A stretch of 64,000 bases of DNA. It comes from Echinarachnius parma. Lineage: Eukaryota; Echinodermata; Echinoidea; Clypeasteroida; Echinarachniidae. The DNA is taken from the NCBI GenBank assembly GCA_037951105.1, contig JBAMJV010000864.1, forward strand, positions 62,001 to 126,000, given 5' to 3'. Position numbers and translations under genes: made by a program. Shown one piece after another: positions 34,191 through 46,909 of the stretch; the stretch's first letter is position 1, and each line of letters opens with the position of its first letter. A model generated the notes under the pieces. The model saw only the letters and a program-made list of their open reading frames with translations. It had not been told where the DNA came from and ran no database searches.

Positions 34191-35778
34191 AATACAAACG
34201 AGCTGAATCAAATCCTAGGGCGTATTCTGTCCCATTATGGGATTGAGTGTATTATGGTGGTTTATGATACATGTACATTGTACTGTTTATATTCACTGGG
34301 TTGTGTTGTGTTATGTTTTGTTATCTGTGACATTGTCATATTTATATTTTGATCCGCCTTAAACAAATTCTAATTCCATAATTCCATTCACGTGAACTGA
34401 GGCAGAGAGAATGTGACATGACTAAATCCAATCATACTGTGTGCACAATATGTAACCTTGAATTGGGCTTTCATGTTTAAAACAGGGGGGAAATTTTATT
34501 TTTCAAGGGATGGCCTACATGTACATGAAAAATAACGCTGGAAAATTTGTTCTGCAATTTGAACTCCGTCTGTACAAAATTATAAAGGCTCCTTTATCAT
34601 TTGGGGCTCATTTTTGGCATTGCATGGGACTACACTCCCATGAGCTTCTATTGTTGGCGGTTTAAAGCTATGTATTGCTCAATCTACAGTATCATTTATC
34701 TTAGCAACAGAGAGGTGAATAAAATGACATCAATTATGTGAATATTATGTTTGTGAAGGTGGTGATGATATTTGTACAACTAGTGGCCAAGCACCACTGT
34801 CTGCAATGCCATACATTCACGCATGGGATCCTGTATACAGTAATCACTTGCGCTCTCAGGTCTTTTCGATGAGCAGATTATCGCATAAATAAATGTCGCT
34901 CACAGTGCATACAAACATACGCGTGATTGACTCATCAAACAGTTTTCCCGTGAACGGGATTTAGAGCGCAATATGAATTTAGACGACACAGAGATTGGAG
35001 ATATAGATGATGATGATGACAACGGCCAGCGCAACAATAACAATGAAGGTGATGATGATGATGATAGGACGAAGCCAATAACACAATAATGCAAAACAAA
35101 TCAGTGAAACTTCTAATGACAATGCAGGCCAGCTAGAAAAATACTCCCTAGAAGAAATCAAATGTTATTTTTCCCTTTTTGCAGAGGCTTAACAGGATTA
35201 TTAGATTCAAGGCGTAACAAGTGCATGCATTTCTTTCATTTTCTACGCCACTGTAATATTGTCATTACAAACTGGCAAGTAGTTTAATTAAGACTCTTCA
35301 ACCTTTCAACTGGAAGCGATTTGTCAGTTCTGAGAAGGACATCAATGAGTCATGATAATGGCTTTCATTACAACACACACATGACAGCAGCAGCAATTAT
35401 TGGTCCAGTTCAGCTGGGTTGCGTCACTACCCATAATGCATACTGTACAATGGTGTCTTTATACAAACAACAAATTATGCATATTTACATTAAACAAGTG
35501 CTATAGCATGTAGTGAGTTGTCTTCTGTTAAACAGTTTAATTATTTTTGTATAGAATGGGTCAGACGTTTAATAATGACATCTCTAAATGCAAAATGGAT
35601 AAATTGTATGACTACCTTTGATAAAAATGTACAGGCTTTAAACAAACAAAACTGAAAAAGGTGCATATTCACATTAAACAGTCACTTAACTTAATGTTGT
35701 TAGATTAGTTAATTAATTTCATGAATGTTTCAACAGCAATTATTGGCCAAGCGGGTAAAATGTACATTGGTACATTAA
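34191..35778. other. Gene-free stretch
   Basis: 34480-34640 is an inverted member of the dispersed TTTAGCCCC family (see 45846). 34940-35090 has an open plus frame with Asp and Asn runs, without splice context or family match. The minus frame across it is Ile/Val-rich from the same GAT repeat. Confidence 0.45.
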
Positions 35779-36193
35779 AGGGGACCACCAGGCAAAGAAC
35801 AACACATTATTATATGTTTTGGTACCGTTTTGTGATTTCAAATAGATACCCAACTGTTTGCAAAGGGTTGTGTAATTCATAAACAAAGCAATTAATTTCC
35901 ACCACTTACAGAACCACTACTATTTCTTGGTTCCATACGGGCCAAACATTTGCGAGTGCGCCAATACTATTCACGCGTACGTTTGTAGCAATAGAATCCC
36001 GGCCAATTCGTTCGCTCTGCACACATTAGTAGTCGCAATTCAGACCGCATGAACGAATGCTTTAGAATGGTGATGCGTTTTCCAATTATATATTTTTTCT
36101 GGAAACATATTTTTGTGAACTTGTTGATGGAATGGAATACTAAAGTTGTTACCTTTCTTTAATAAGAATATTATTTTTGGGTGGTGGTACCCT
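35779..36193. mobile_element. AGGG-end MITE family 1, copy a, 415 bp, TTAA target
   Basis: TTAA then AGGGGACCACCAGGCAAAG at the left and gggtggtggtaccct then TTAA at the right. The interior (aattaatttccaccacttac, attcacgcgtacg, acgcgtt-type blocks) is the inverse of 57414-57844. Confidence 0.88.
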
Positions 36194-36378
36194 TTAATTT
36201 TAAATGAACACAATGTGTAAGAGGTCTCTGAAAAGCACTCAATCTATAAAAGTATGCTGTGTGTCTTTTTATTACTTGACATGTTTCTTTATTAAAATGG
36301 TTAGAAGGTTTGCATTGACGCGTAAATCAGGCGGACAGATTGCATCACTGCACAATATTGTACCTTTGAATAATTAAA

Positions 36379-36500
36379 CAAGATATCGCGAGAACGACAA
36401 CGGGACGGAAGGACGGATAGATGGATGTACGGATGTATGTACGCAGAGACGTACAACCCCAAAACATAATGCCTCCATCCACTTCGTAGGTGGAGGCATA
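36379..36500. mobile_element. Solo right end of a pearl/Helentron-like element
   Basis: gatatcgcgagaacgacaac, an acggacgg-type microsatellite, acaacc(c)caaaacataatg and the hairpin tgcctccatccacttcgtag then gtggaggcat match the right end of 55203-56391. Confidence 0.8.
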
Positions 36501-39500
36501 CAAATTTATGCAATTATGCATACATAACATCATGTGTTCATTCTTATATTGGTATTAAGCATTTCATTTACTGAAGGCAAACAAGTGGGCAAAATGTTCT
36601 CTTGGTAATAAAATTAGTAAAACAATTTTGTGCCATCATGGTGAAACCAGCTTCATACTGGTCAGGTAACGTGGGAGTCTGGTAGTCTGGTAGTACTTTC
36701 TAAATATTTGAACAGAGAAGTTGAGAAAGAGGACACTGTGCCTAGAAGACCAGTTGCTGTTTATAGACATGATCAAATAGATGAATGGTTCACAATGTCT
36801 GGTACACATACATGTACTACTCCGCTGTTAGCTGTTCTTCCAAGGAGTTGCTCCTTGAATGTTCTTCTCTCTAATTCAAGGATACTTCCACCCACAAACT
36901 ATTATTTGACATACACTCATGTAGATTGACAGTTAAAAAGAGACAAATGTGTGTTCATATGTGTTGAATGATTATAATTCATCCATTTTAAGTTTGGCAA
37001 GTTGTACAGCATGTGTTTGTAACTGCCACTGTAATGTAACATACAATTAGCTAACAATTATCTTTAGCTATCCGTTTCATCCAAAATTACAGAAGATTAT
37101 CTTCCAATAAATATGCTGTCAAAATTTGAAAAATATCAACCTTTTATTAAGATCTACATGTTATAATAATATTAGTATTTTCCTGGTCAAGTTCTTAGTA
37201 CAACATGACTCAGGTTCATGGCAAAAGGTTTGAAATATTCAAAATAATTTTAGAAACAAATATAATTAAAATATCTTTTGAGATATAATTTTCTATACCT
37301 GGGAGTGTCTATTATTACAGATCTAGATTGTGTTTTTACAGTATTCAGATCATGCTATGAATATCTCTTTGTTGATGTGAACAAAAATGGTTAGCTAAAA
37401 CCTACAAATAAAAAAAATGGGTGTGACCTAAGATGGTCTGTTAAAAAGAGTTATCATTTTCACTTCAGCACTATGACAGCTAAATTAGATTCTCATATTC
37501 ACATATTATCATTTCTAATTTACCAGTTGTTGTTACTAAAGTTATTGTTTGATTACTAGAGGCAAATCGAAATTCAAAGTAAATTATTGAGTTACGGTAA
37601 TGTGTTATTACTATGTGTCCCCACTCCCATATGTGTTACCATGCATTTGGTAAATCAAGCCTTATATTTATTCAATATTCATGTCACCAATTAGCATATG
37701 TCACACAGACTGCTGTGTATATACTATGTTATAAATGTTTATTCAACTCCAAACACCAATTTCGAGGCACAATTCATTTGAATAATTCCACCAGAAATCT
37801 GTTTTTATTTGAGCTGCACACACCTAAAAATGTACAGCCATGACAAACAGAAACAGGCCAGTCTAAAGTTAGGGATAAGCTACCGTGCATGTATATTGTG
37901 GATAATACCTCTATTTGATATTTGAATTTTGACAATTGATTAGGTCACACGATTGAGGAAGAAATGACAAAAAGAGAGAATAAATAGAACCATTCTGGTG
38001 TCAATAATACACTCCCTGCATTCCATCTATTCATTACATGCATTCCGAGTTGAATCTGCCATTCAAAAAGTCCTTTATTCATGCTACACTGATTTTCAAT
38101 ATGTCTGTCTTTAAAGGCGATCTTAAGAACTGGTAATTCTCAAACTCTCATTTGATTTTGTCTTTTTAATGTGAGTGTACATTGATTACATGAAAATTGA
38201 TTACATTGATTAAAACATGGAGTTCATAACACATGTGCGAAAGTTGTTTTGCTAATTATTATGGCATAAAGAATTGTAACAAAAAATTCCATCGTTCTGT
38301 ACCGAGTATAAATCTTCTGCAGGAACAGGTATGCCAAATTAGCTTTAACTAGACAGACTGCCAGTATTAAAAATTCACTATTGTCAATTACTCATAGCAA
38401 AGAACAAATGCACTGATCCAATCAAAACTAATCTAACTATCATGTTTTTTCCCTTATTTCAAAATTTCCTCATATATTTGAAGCAAAGTACAACAAGGGA
38501 TAGATGGTTTACTGATCCATTCAAAAGTACTGTACAACTTACAAGAAAGTTTTTTTTTATTTAGTGCACTGTTATTCACAGTGAAAACTTAGAAAAGCAA
38601 AATGCATATTAAACTCAGTCAAAAACTTATAGACCTACATTTATAACTACGATTTTCCCTTTTCTGCATTACTCACAATGAATGAACAAATATAGCACAG
38701 AAGAAGGCATGGATCCGTCAAAGGCAGATTTATTTTCTTTTGTCCTCTATGACTCACAATAAAAAAAAAATAACAAAGGAAATAAAGTGATGATCTAAAA
38801 CTTGTATTCATGAAAGTTCAAGGTACATACAGCTTACTAAGGAGTGGCAATGGAATTTAATTCTTGGACTTGGATGAAAATATCATTACAATGGATGGAA
38901 TGTGGAAATTTTCACTCATGGCTACTCAGTTTAAAATGACTTAATAATGATCTAAGTGCATAGAGAAATGTGTTTTACGAACATGGAGCATCATCATGGT
39001 TAGCATTTATTAAAGCCAAATGCTCGTTTTGGGAAAAATTATCAGAAATAACTTTATTGGCCAAACTACTTTGATTAGTATTGTTGAAATAGCATAAAAA
39101 GGGGCGTGTGTGGACAAATCCGAACCTTAGTATCATTAAATGCAGAAATATCAGTTCAAACGTTTATGAAAGCCGCTGACATTGAGCCTAAACTCACCGT
39201 CAGTTTGGCCCGTCTACGCTGGCCACATCTATACGCTCGTTCGTGCGATACGCTCGTGCGCAACCTGTGTAGCGTATTTGACATAGGATTAGCACGCAGC
39301 GCACGAGGGTGCATGTCAACATACAACCGTCGGCAATATCAATTTACAGTAAATGAGTTTTATAATTTACCAAATATATCAATTAGTAGACGGTTTCCAG
39401 GCCAAATTTTTATCATCCCATATTAGTAAAAACAAATTCTTTCACATGATTGGTAATAAGAGCGTACATTTCATTTTTTGTGTGTGCGGCGTTTCCCACT

Positions 39501-41268
39501 ACTGGCGTTTGCCTTTAAACATAACTTACATATCAGCAGCATTTTGCAGTGAATTTAAACGATAAATGAGTGGGGGGGGGGGGGGGGGTGCTAAACAGCA
39601 GTCCCCCATTTTAAGCTACATATAGGCTTGTTTGTGTGCCCTGAGCCGGTGTATATTGCACACCATGTGCACGGGGTTCACAAGTTGGCACCGTGCATCT
39701 GAATTACAAATCCAAACCACCTTTAAACCAAGAGAAAACAAACATTTGTAACATTGCCTCAACACGTTCATTGAAACAAAACCTACACACCTTTGGCTGA
39801 CCTCTGGCAAAGGTAATGAGCGGACAGACCAGAAAAGATGAGGGGGGGGGGGGGGGGGGCAAAATGAGCCTTTCACACTTTCAACTTAATCCGCAATGCA
39901 ATCACATTTATATATTTAATCTGATCTAATTGATCTGGTATTACTGATTGCAACACACAGGAGAACACGTGAGAAGGGCTGAAGAGCTTTTCACACTTTC
40001 AACTATTATCTGCTATGCAATCATTTTTATCGAAAATGTTGACTTTGTAAACAGATCTCATTAATCTAATATCACTGATTGCAATCATATTTTAACCTGT
40101 GTTGTTCTAAGCAAATTATTAGTTACATTTTTTATTCAATTTATTTGATTGATTTTTTTCTCCACATTTTCAATAAATTATAAAACATACAATAAAGAAA
40201 TCATGAACATAGTTACTTGCATATACATGATAAAAATGAATATAGTTCATTGTAAGAGATAAATCAATCAATAAAATGTTGCAAATTGTAGATAGATTCA
40301 CTTTCATTCTGTCTGGATGCAACTTAAGTGGGTTTATTTGCACATCTAAAAGTAAAGTAGAGTTACCATCAAAATTCACTGCGATCACAATTTGCCAATC
40401 TCAGTCTCTGAAATTAACCAAGTGTGCAATTTCCCTGGTATCAAGACCAGTACATACACTACGAGTTAATTTTACTACATATACAACTTATTTTGCCCAG
40501 TGTGAAAGCGCACTTGGCTGGAGCGCACTTCCCATTCTCCGCTCATTACTGGTGCGGGGCTTGTTTGTATGCTCATTACAATGCCATCAGCATGCTAATC
40601 ATTTTAATGAGAACGCCAGACCCCGCCTTATGGACGAAGCAGACAAGAGCAAATCCTCCGTATCCATGAACAAATTTGCGCCAACAAGCCGCCTGTGTGT
40701 TATGGTTTACCTATATGACATGCAGCCGAGCTCAGTTTGTGTTTTGTGACATTCACAAGCTCATACTGTGTGTATGATAAGCTGACGGAGCTGAGTTCCT
40801 AGCCCCCTGTATATTTTGACAGGCACCAAGCCAAATGTATACATTGTATATCATGACATGCCCCATGGTGTCAGGGAAAAGATAACATTTCATTATGAAC
40901 AGCTATGTACATTTCAATGTTACACAATGTGAACTAGGCACACCAGAAAGAGCTAACTAGTACAGTTGAAAAATGATACGTACGCAATTTAGCCCCCCCA
41001 AAATGCCAACAAGATTCCCCCCAAAGTCATAAACAAGCCATTAAATGCAAGCAAAATTTAATGCATGGTCATTTGAAAAAATTTCCCCATTTTAATTTTC
41101 AATGCTCTAAAAATGGAAAATGATGATAATGATCTACATCCAAAATCAGGCAAGTAATATCAGATTTTCCTAGGAACTTGCCTGGCAGAGCAAGTCAGAA
41201 ATACATTTTTGTTGAGCCTAGTCTTAGTTTTAGACCCTGCTGAACTTATTCATTCCCTCTATGATGCT
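36501..41268. other. Gene-free stretch
   Basis: 36657-36929 has a modest open frame (DTVPRRPVAVYRHDQIDEWF) with weak splice-like edges. 39015-39520 may be another TTAA element (ttaaagccaaatgctcg ... gcgtttgcctttaa). The frames at 39106-39426 and 40276-40749 (106 and 157 codons) match no known family and lack splice context. Poly-G runs lie at 39571-39588 and 39842-39859. No gene supported. Confidence 0.45.
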
Positions 41269-41397
41269 TTTAGCCCGCTATAGGACGACAACGAGAGAGA
41301 ACTGTGCCAGCAGCAGTGATCCTATGACCACCTGGTTGTCGCTAGATCATTGCTGCTGGTACGGTTTACTCTCGTTGTCGCGGTATAGCGGGCTAAA
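41269..41397. mobile_element. Foldback MITE with about 50-bp arms
   Basis: tttagcccgctatagg ... gacaacgagag ... ccagcagca pairs with tgctgctgg ... ctctcgttgtc ... tatagcgggctaaa. Almost the whole element is stem. Confidence 0.85.
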
Positions 41398-41415
41398 ATT
41401 ATAATAATTATAATA

Positions 41416-41600
41416 ATAATAGGTCCGATTTATATAGCGCCTAATATGATACAATATCATCTCTAAACGTGTTACATTATTATATTACCGCGGTCATAGG
41501 ATACAATGCAAACCAGCAAACATTGTGTGCACCATCTCCACTCCCTGGGGAGCATTCCTTCCAAGCAGCTCATGGGGCATTGAGAAGATCATTCACATAA
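41416..41600. repeat. Second copy of the 4946 interspersed repeat
   Basis: atttatatagcgcctaatat, gatacaatatcatctc, ggtcataggatacaatgc and ccatctccactccctgggga match 4946-5110 in order and orientation. Confidence 0.8.
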
Positions 41601-42680
41601 AACCCTTGACCACGGGAACCGAGTGGGTTGTGTACAAAGTCTAGAGGGGTTTCATAAACTTGTAGGGAATGGGTCAAGGGAGATTTAATATACTGTATAT
41701 GCCAATATTTTCGCGTACAGATATTTTCGCGAATGAGAGGGTCTCAGACATTTTCGCGAGTTGTTAATTTCGCGATCTGCCGGCCCTGTGAGAAAATAGC
41801 ATAGCACAGAAAATAGAATATGACAAAAATGATGTGTACTTTGCACAAGAAAATCCTTTTAATAAATGAACAAATGTATATTCTATCATAACGGCGACAT
41901 AACATAATGTAATTTCTACGGAAATATTGTTAAAATGTACACAAATTTTACCTCAGTTTCGGTCAAAATATGATTTATAAGCTTTATAGTAACTAGAAGC
42001 ATTGTCCCGCGAATGGCGATTATCGTACTAATAAATAATAATGAGTTTTGCATATAGAGCTGAATAGTGTACAAGTCTATGGTTACGCATTGTCTGTCAT
42101 AGACTGCCATAGACGGCATCGCAGGGCGGCGTGCCGCTGACGGGAACATGCAAACATAATTATGGGAGATTAATTCAAGCACGAAAGTCAATTAGTATTG
42201 ATATTAGAGCGCACGGAGAAAGCGCGCGATGAATACGTGCGCGTGTTTATGCACCGATATATAGTCTCAATGGATGTTACATTCATAGCATATATTTGTG
42301 AACTACAAATGGACAAGACAGGTGCGAGTATGACGTGAATATGCCGCCATCTTAAGTTTATTTTGATTACTTTTATTTTTAAATCGGTGGATACTAGTGA
42401 TCACACGGCGGGTGTGATGCACCGATCTATAGTATCAATGGATTGGTAAAATATATACGGACAAGGTACGCGCTAGTAGTACTACCAGCAGGAGTTTACA
42501 AAGTAAATTTGGCGCCATGTTGCATTTATGCCATATCCTTCTTTTTATATCGGTTGATAAGCACATGCACGTGATATTAGTGTTTTTACTGTACAGTACT
42601 GTCTCCGTGGGTGAGGGGTATAGCTTATACAGTATTCAGCAGGGTCTAAAACTAGACTATGCTCTGCCATGTGTTGGATA
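41601..42680. other. Gene-free stretch
   Basis: Begins with foldback debris related to 18128. 41700-41780 has repeated attttcgcg words (palindromic-looking repeat scrap). 42240-42480 carries two related blocks (gcaccgatatatagtctcaa and gcaccgatctatagtatcaa). No coding signal. Confidence 0.45.
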
Positions 42681-44298
42681 CCTGTGGCCATATTCATAAA
42701 AGCCCGATAGCCTATCTGTCAGCTAGGCCTTATCTCCTTGCCAAAATGCCATTTTGGACGATAACTAGCGGGGAACTCACACAACTCGCTTGGGTGATCA
42801 CCTTTGTTTTCACAAACCAGTGCACAACACACACGTGCATAAATATGTCTTTAGTAATGTGTGTATATTTTGCACGCTGTCTATGCCCTTACCATATCGA
42901 CCAATCAACGAGCGTCTAAGCCCTGTAATACAATAGCCATTTAAAATCTTCGTAGCGGGTTGCTAAATCGTAATTCAAGAAGCACTGCTAACCATACCGA
43001 TAACAAGCTAACAACTCGGATGATCTAATGTATTCATCGTGGCTGTCATGGTAACATTCCATCTGTTGCAAGTTTGTTTGACATCGCATAAAAGCGCAGT
43101 TTACTTGAACGTGTGAATGAACGAATTGTTCCTTATTGTTCCAATCATAAAAGCGTCTTATGTGTTCTACAACGTGATGCAGTAAGGGGGGGGGGGGGGG
43201 GGGGTAGTAGAACATAATTGTCTTATCTGGGGTAAACGGGGGGGGGGAGGGGCGGTAACTTGTATCCAAAACAAAAAGCTTGCTATAATTCCTAAATGTA
43301 AGGGTGTTACTGTAGATATGAGCGTGAGTAGGAATTATGTGTTTGTTTTTTTTTTTTTTGGGGGGGGGGGGGGGGGGGGAGGGATCACGTGTAAGCACAT
43401 GTTTTCATAGCCACCCCAATGAAGTAAAACCAAATACATCTCCCTCCTCAGTACGATCAAGCCCCGCCACGCTTATAATATGATAGCATGACAAGGGAAA
43501 CTATTCAATTGCAGTGAAAACAGAAACGAAATTGCATTAAATAGTATTATATATAGATAGATTCATCAAAACATAATTGAAATCACATAAAATCAATCCG
43601 AACTGCAAAAGTAAGCTAATATGTCACAAAAAGGACAAATAAAGGGAAATTACTCTCCAGATAAAAACATGTAATTTAAGCTGATAAAAGATGTTATTGC
43701 TGAAGTACAAGGATGCTAGGGCAAACACGGAAAAGTATGTTACTTGGGGAACTATTTTGAACTAACATCACGCTATCATAAAAAAATCTCTAATATCCCT
43801 TATTCGAATATTCCTCTTGCCATGTTCACGATCGCGCCACACGCATATAAAAACCGGGCAGATTGTTACTTGCTAGCAATTTAGAGGTACATCAGAGTAC
43901 CTCTAAATTTTTGGTCCAGTGTCGCTAAAATTTGTCCTATCTGGCTTTGGTGAATAAGAAAAAATTAGCTGGGTGTTAGGTAGTCATTCAACTTCACGCC
44001 TTTGTTGTAAGTCCAACAAAGCTCTATTCAGAACGTTCCGCATAAATAGATTTCAATGCATTTAGTCGGCACCGCAGATCTATTGTTGTAATTGTTCGCA
44101 TTTCGACTAACAATGTCGTGGAATACCAAATGCTTGTGGAATTTAGACAGATGGGTTGTCATGCTAGGCCAGGCCTTGACTACGATAGCGAATTTAGCCT
44201 ATCGGCCTTTTGTGAATACCAGTTAAGCCTAGCGGACATCGAAATCGTAATTTGATCAACCAACTAGCTTATCGGGGTTTTATGAATATGGTCACAGG
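42681..44298. mobile_element. Non-autonomous DNA element, about 1.6 kb
   Basis: CCTGTGGCCATATTCATAAA at the left is mirrored by tttatgaatatggtcacagg at the right, with cccgata and ctatcggg-type subterminal text. It holds three long poly-G runs (43184-43204, 43239-43247, 43361-43379) and a perfect 13-bp hairpin (43878-43909). No transposase frame; no clear target duplication. Confidence 0.7.
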
Positions 44299-44693
44299 GC
44301 ATTATCCAGCCATCCACAGATAATGAAGCTGTGAGATGGTAGATGAATCATCCAGTCACGAGCAATGCACGATGACTTGATGTCTTGTTCAAAGGAAGAT
44401 GCCAACTCATGCCATAGAACAAGGATATAAGTATACACAGGGCTCAGGGCAATTTAGCCCCAAAATATTAAAAATAATAACAATAATAGACCAGCATTTA
44501 TATTTCCCCATTAATTTATCAATTCTATTCTGAGGCGCATTACAAAAGAGGCCTTAAAAATCATAAAAACAGCCCCCAAAGCCTTGGAAATGATAAGAAA
44601 CCCCAGTAATTCGACAAACGGTTGAAAGTTCTACGTACAAAATTGTTTTGAGTGTCAATCTTATCTAAATAAAGACATCATGCCACACCTTAA

Positions 44694-45474
44694 AGGGAGC
44701 GTTGAGTATTGGTATTTTCTGAAGTGCCCCCCTAAAATTAATTGTAACTGATTTGGGTGATTTCAATTCCATGTGAAAGATCATTAAAAAAAAACATGGG
44801 AAATAATAATAATTCCCATTCAAATGCTCTCATTGCTGTGAAATTTGCTTTCAAAATATAATATAAAAGTGATTGACGTCCGGCCATCACTTTTAGAGAA
44901 TGCTAGCGCGAAGCGCTAGCGTTCTAGGTCCTCCTATACTTACCGCGCATGTACAATGTGTATCGCAATCTGTTCGGAGTCGCGCTAACACACGGAGAGA
45001 AGTCGGGGAGGCGCATAAATCACTGATTTTTAGCGGAATGGAGGGAAAAACCATAATTTTAATCCAACCGATAGTTGGATCACATATTGGAGAATGAATC
45101 GGTGGTAAGTACTGTATCATATGTATAATTTTAAGCACAATTAGCGTGCAAAAACAATATTCAGTTTCAGTCCCGTATTGAGAGGACCTAGAACGCTAGC
45201 GCTTCGCGCTACAATTAGCGTGCAAAAACAATATTCAGTTTCAGTCCCGTATTGAGAGGACCTAGAACGCTAGCGCTTCGCGCTAGCGTACTCTAGAGGT
45301 AATTTGACTCTTTGAGTTGTAACGGCTCTTTTTGAATGATAACAGGAGTTTTACTTTGTCGTTTGTAATTGTGTATACTTTTCGAGCATGGTGGAGTTAT
45401 AACTATTAGTTTGTACCGTAATGGTGCAGGTTTTGGTTACTAAAGTTAAGTTTGACCAATACTCAACTATCCCT
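44694..45474. mobile_element. AGGG-end MITE family 2, copy a, 781 bp, TTAA target
   Basis: TTAA then AGGGAGCGTTGAGTATTGG, and ccaatactcaactatccct then TTAA. The right 170 bases are the inverse of the left part of 49169-49681, so the two are the same family in opposite orientation. The middle differs and carries a nested foldback. Confidence 0.88.
44894..45298. mobile_element. Nested foldback with a 74-bp internal duplication
   Basis: tagagaatgctagcgcgaag ... gttctaggtcctc at the left faces gaggacctagaac ... cttcgcgctagcg at the right. acaattagcgtgcaaaaaca starts at 45137 and again at 45211, a 74-base tandem copy that also duplicates part of the right arm. Confidence 0.8.
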
Positions 45475-45699
45475 TTAAGGATGAAATTGAACTATTTATT
45501 AATGCTTTATGTGTGAGGCTATTTTCTAACCATTGTAGTCTAAAAATAGCACTTTTAATTTAATTTTCCACTGAAATCTACACACATTTACAGAGACTCT
45601 AAAATTCCAGATTTTAGGGGCTCTTTTTTGGCATTTGGGGCTACATTGCCCTGAGCAATGTATGTTTCTAACTGAATTGATATAGCAAAGAACTGGTCT

Positions 45700-45800
45700 G
45701 GTCTTGTGGTCAGAGCTCTGCACTTTGCACTAATTGGCCCAGGTTCTAACCTGGGCTTTGTCTCTTGGATGGTGACGATAAGGGCAGTCCTAGATTTAAA
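45700..45800 (+). repeat. tRNA-derived SINE fragment
   Basis: tggtcttgtggtcagagctc resembles a tRNA A box and ccaggttctaacctgggctt carries a B-box-like GGTTCTAACC about 35 bases later. Not a functional tRNA: no cloverleaf arms close. Confidence 0.5.
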
Positions 45801-45845
45801 TAATCAACAATGATTGAACACTGTCATAGCAGTGAAAGAAAATAC

Positions 45846-46020
45846 ACAGGGACTCGGGGCGAATTCGACCCCGAAATGCCCTTTTAACTGTCCCTTAAAT
45901 CCTTAAGTGCCCCTTAAATTCATAAGAGCCCCCATAAATTTGCATAGAGTTCAATGCAAAACAAATTTTAGAGCTCTATTTTCATGCAGGCAAGCTTGAA
46001 AAGTGGCCCCCTGAGAATAA
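45846..46020. repeat. Dispersed repeat, TTTAGCCCC-type family
   Basis: Begins acacagggactcggggcga and holds repeated gccccttaaatt words. Relatives occur near 34480 (inverted), 40985, 44440, 45600 (inverted), 59120 (inverted) and 61340. No coding potential. Confidence 0.6.
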
Positions 46021-46517
46021 ACAAGACAACAATCAACCAGTCTTGAATTAAGGCTAGAAGGACCGGGTCAAGATGAGTCCATTCCTCCCTTGGATACCCC
46101 TCCACTGATAACCAGCTCATCTACTTCATATCAAAACACAACTTTGCTAACACTAACAGCATGGTCTAACAGTTGCTTATCAAGAGAGTTATCCATTCTT
46201 TAAACAACACATTTTTACAGAATTTTGAATATGGTACAAGTACATGTATGCATCTATAATCCTTATAATTTGTAAACAACTTTCCACCATTGGATGCCCT
46301 CCGTTGATATTCAGTTCATCTACATACTGTACATCATATCCGCAGACAGCTTTACTAACAGCATGGTCTAACAGTTGCTTTAAGAGTTCTTCATTCTATA
46401 ATCAACAAATTTTACAAAATTTGTCCTTGTTTGAACAGGTTTATTTTTTTCGAACATCCCTTTCGATAAAAACATATTTATGATTTAAGTGTTCAGATTT
46501 TTAATTATCCACTGGAT

Positions 46518-46707
46518 AATTAAAACTTTGTACAAAGTCAGTGCAATGAGTTAGCAAATATCACCTTGCATTTTCGCCCATCACTTGGCCAATAATATCC
46601 AGTTAACCTAAAATGTTCACACATTACTCATGGGACATAACAGATCACAACTGTACACATTTTGTCAACCTTTCATCACTTTTACTACATGACAACAAAG
46701 TTACTAG
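46518..46707 (-). mobile_element. AGGGATCTAG-end repeat, copy a
   Basis: Its end is ...gttactagatccct|TTAA at 46693-46710; at the other side tttgtacaaagtcagtgcaa matches, inverted, the gcactgactttgtacac end of 50937-51132. Scraps occur at 10031 and 17640. Confidence 0.65.
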
Positions 46708-46909
46708 ATCCCTTTAAAACATGTGGGCAGCTGAGACAGTGTGTACATGTATGGCATGCCAATGAATGCATGTATCCGTTTGATCTACCCGTAATTTAAA
46801 AACAAATTTAGCCTGTATTCCCTACACGTTTGTGTTTTAAACGAGTGCAACTGGAATCACGCGAGTCAAATAAAAATGTAACCAACCCCGCCTTCAGACA
46901 AAAGACATA

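Noticed and set aside
34940..35092. Acidic Asp/Asn-rich plus frame ending in a stop
   Set aside because: Mostly GAT/AAC simple repeat; no start context or splice partner.
36657..36929. Frame with DTVPRRPVAVYRHDQIDEWF, possibly an exon ending TCTG|gtacac
   Set aside because: Weak acceptor and donor, a frame that runs on past the donor, and no recognised family; kept only as a note.
39106..39426. 106-codon plus-strand frame
   Set aside because: Lies in what looks like TTAA-element debris (ttaaagccaaatg ... gtttgcctttaa); no family match.
40276..40749. 157-codon plus-strand frame, the longest non-repetitive frame in the window
   Set aside because: No domain, signal or membrane pattern, no splice context, and composition like flanking DNA; a chance frame is the simpler reading.
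45700..45800. A tRNA gene
   Set aside because: A- and B-box-like words are present, but acceptor, anticodon and T arms do not close; more likely a SINE head.
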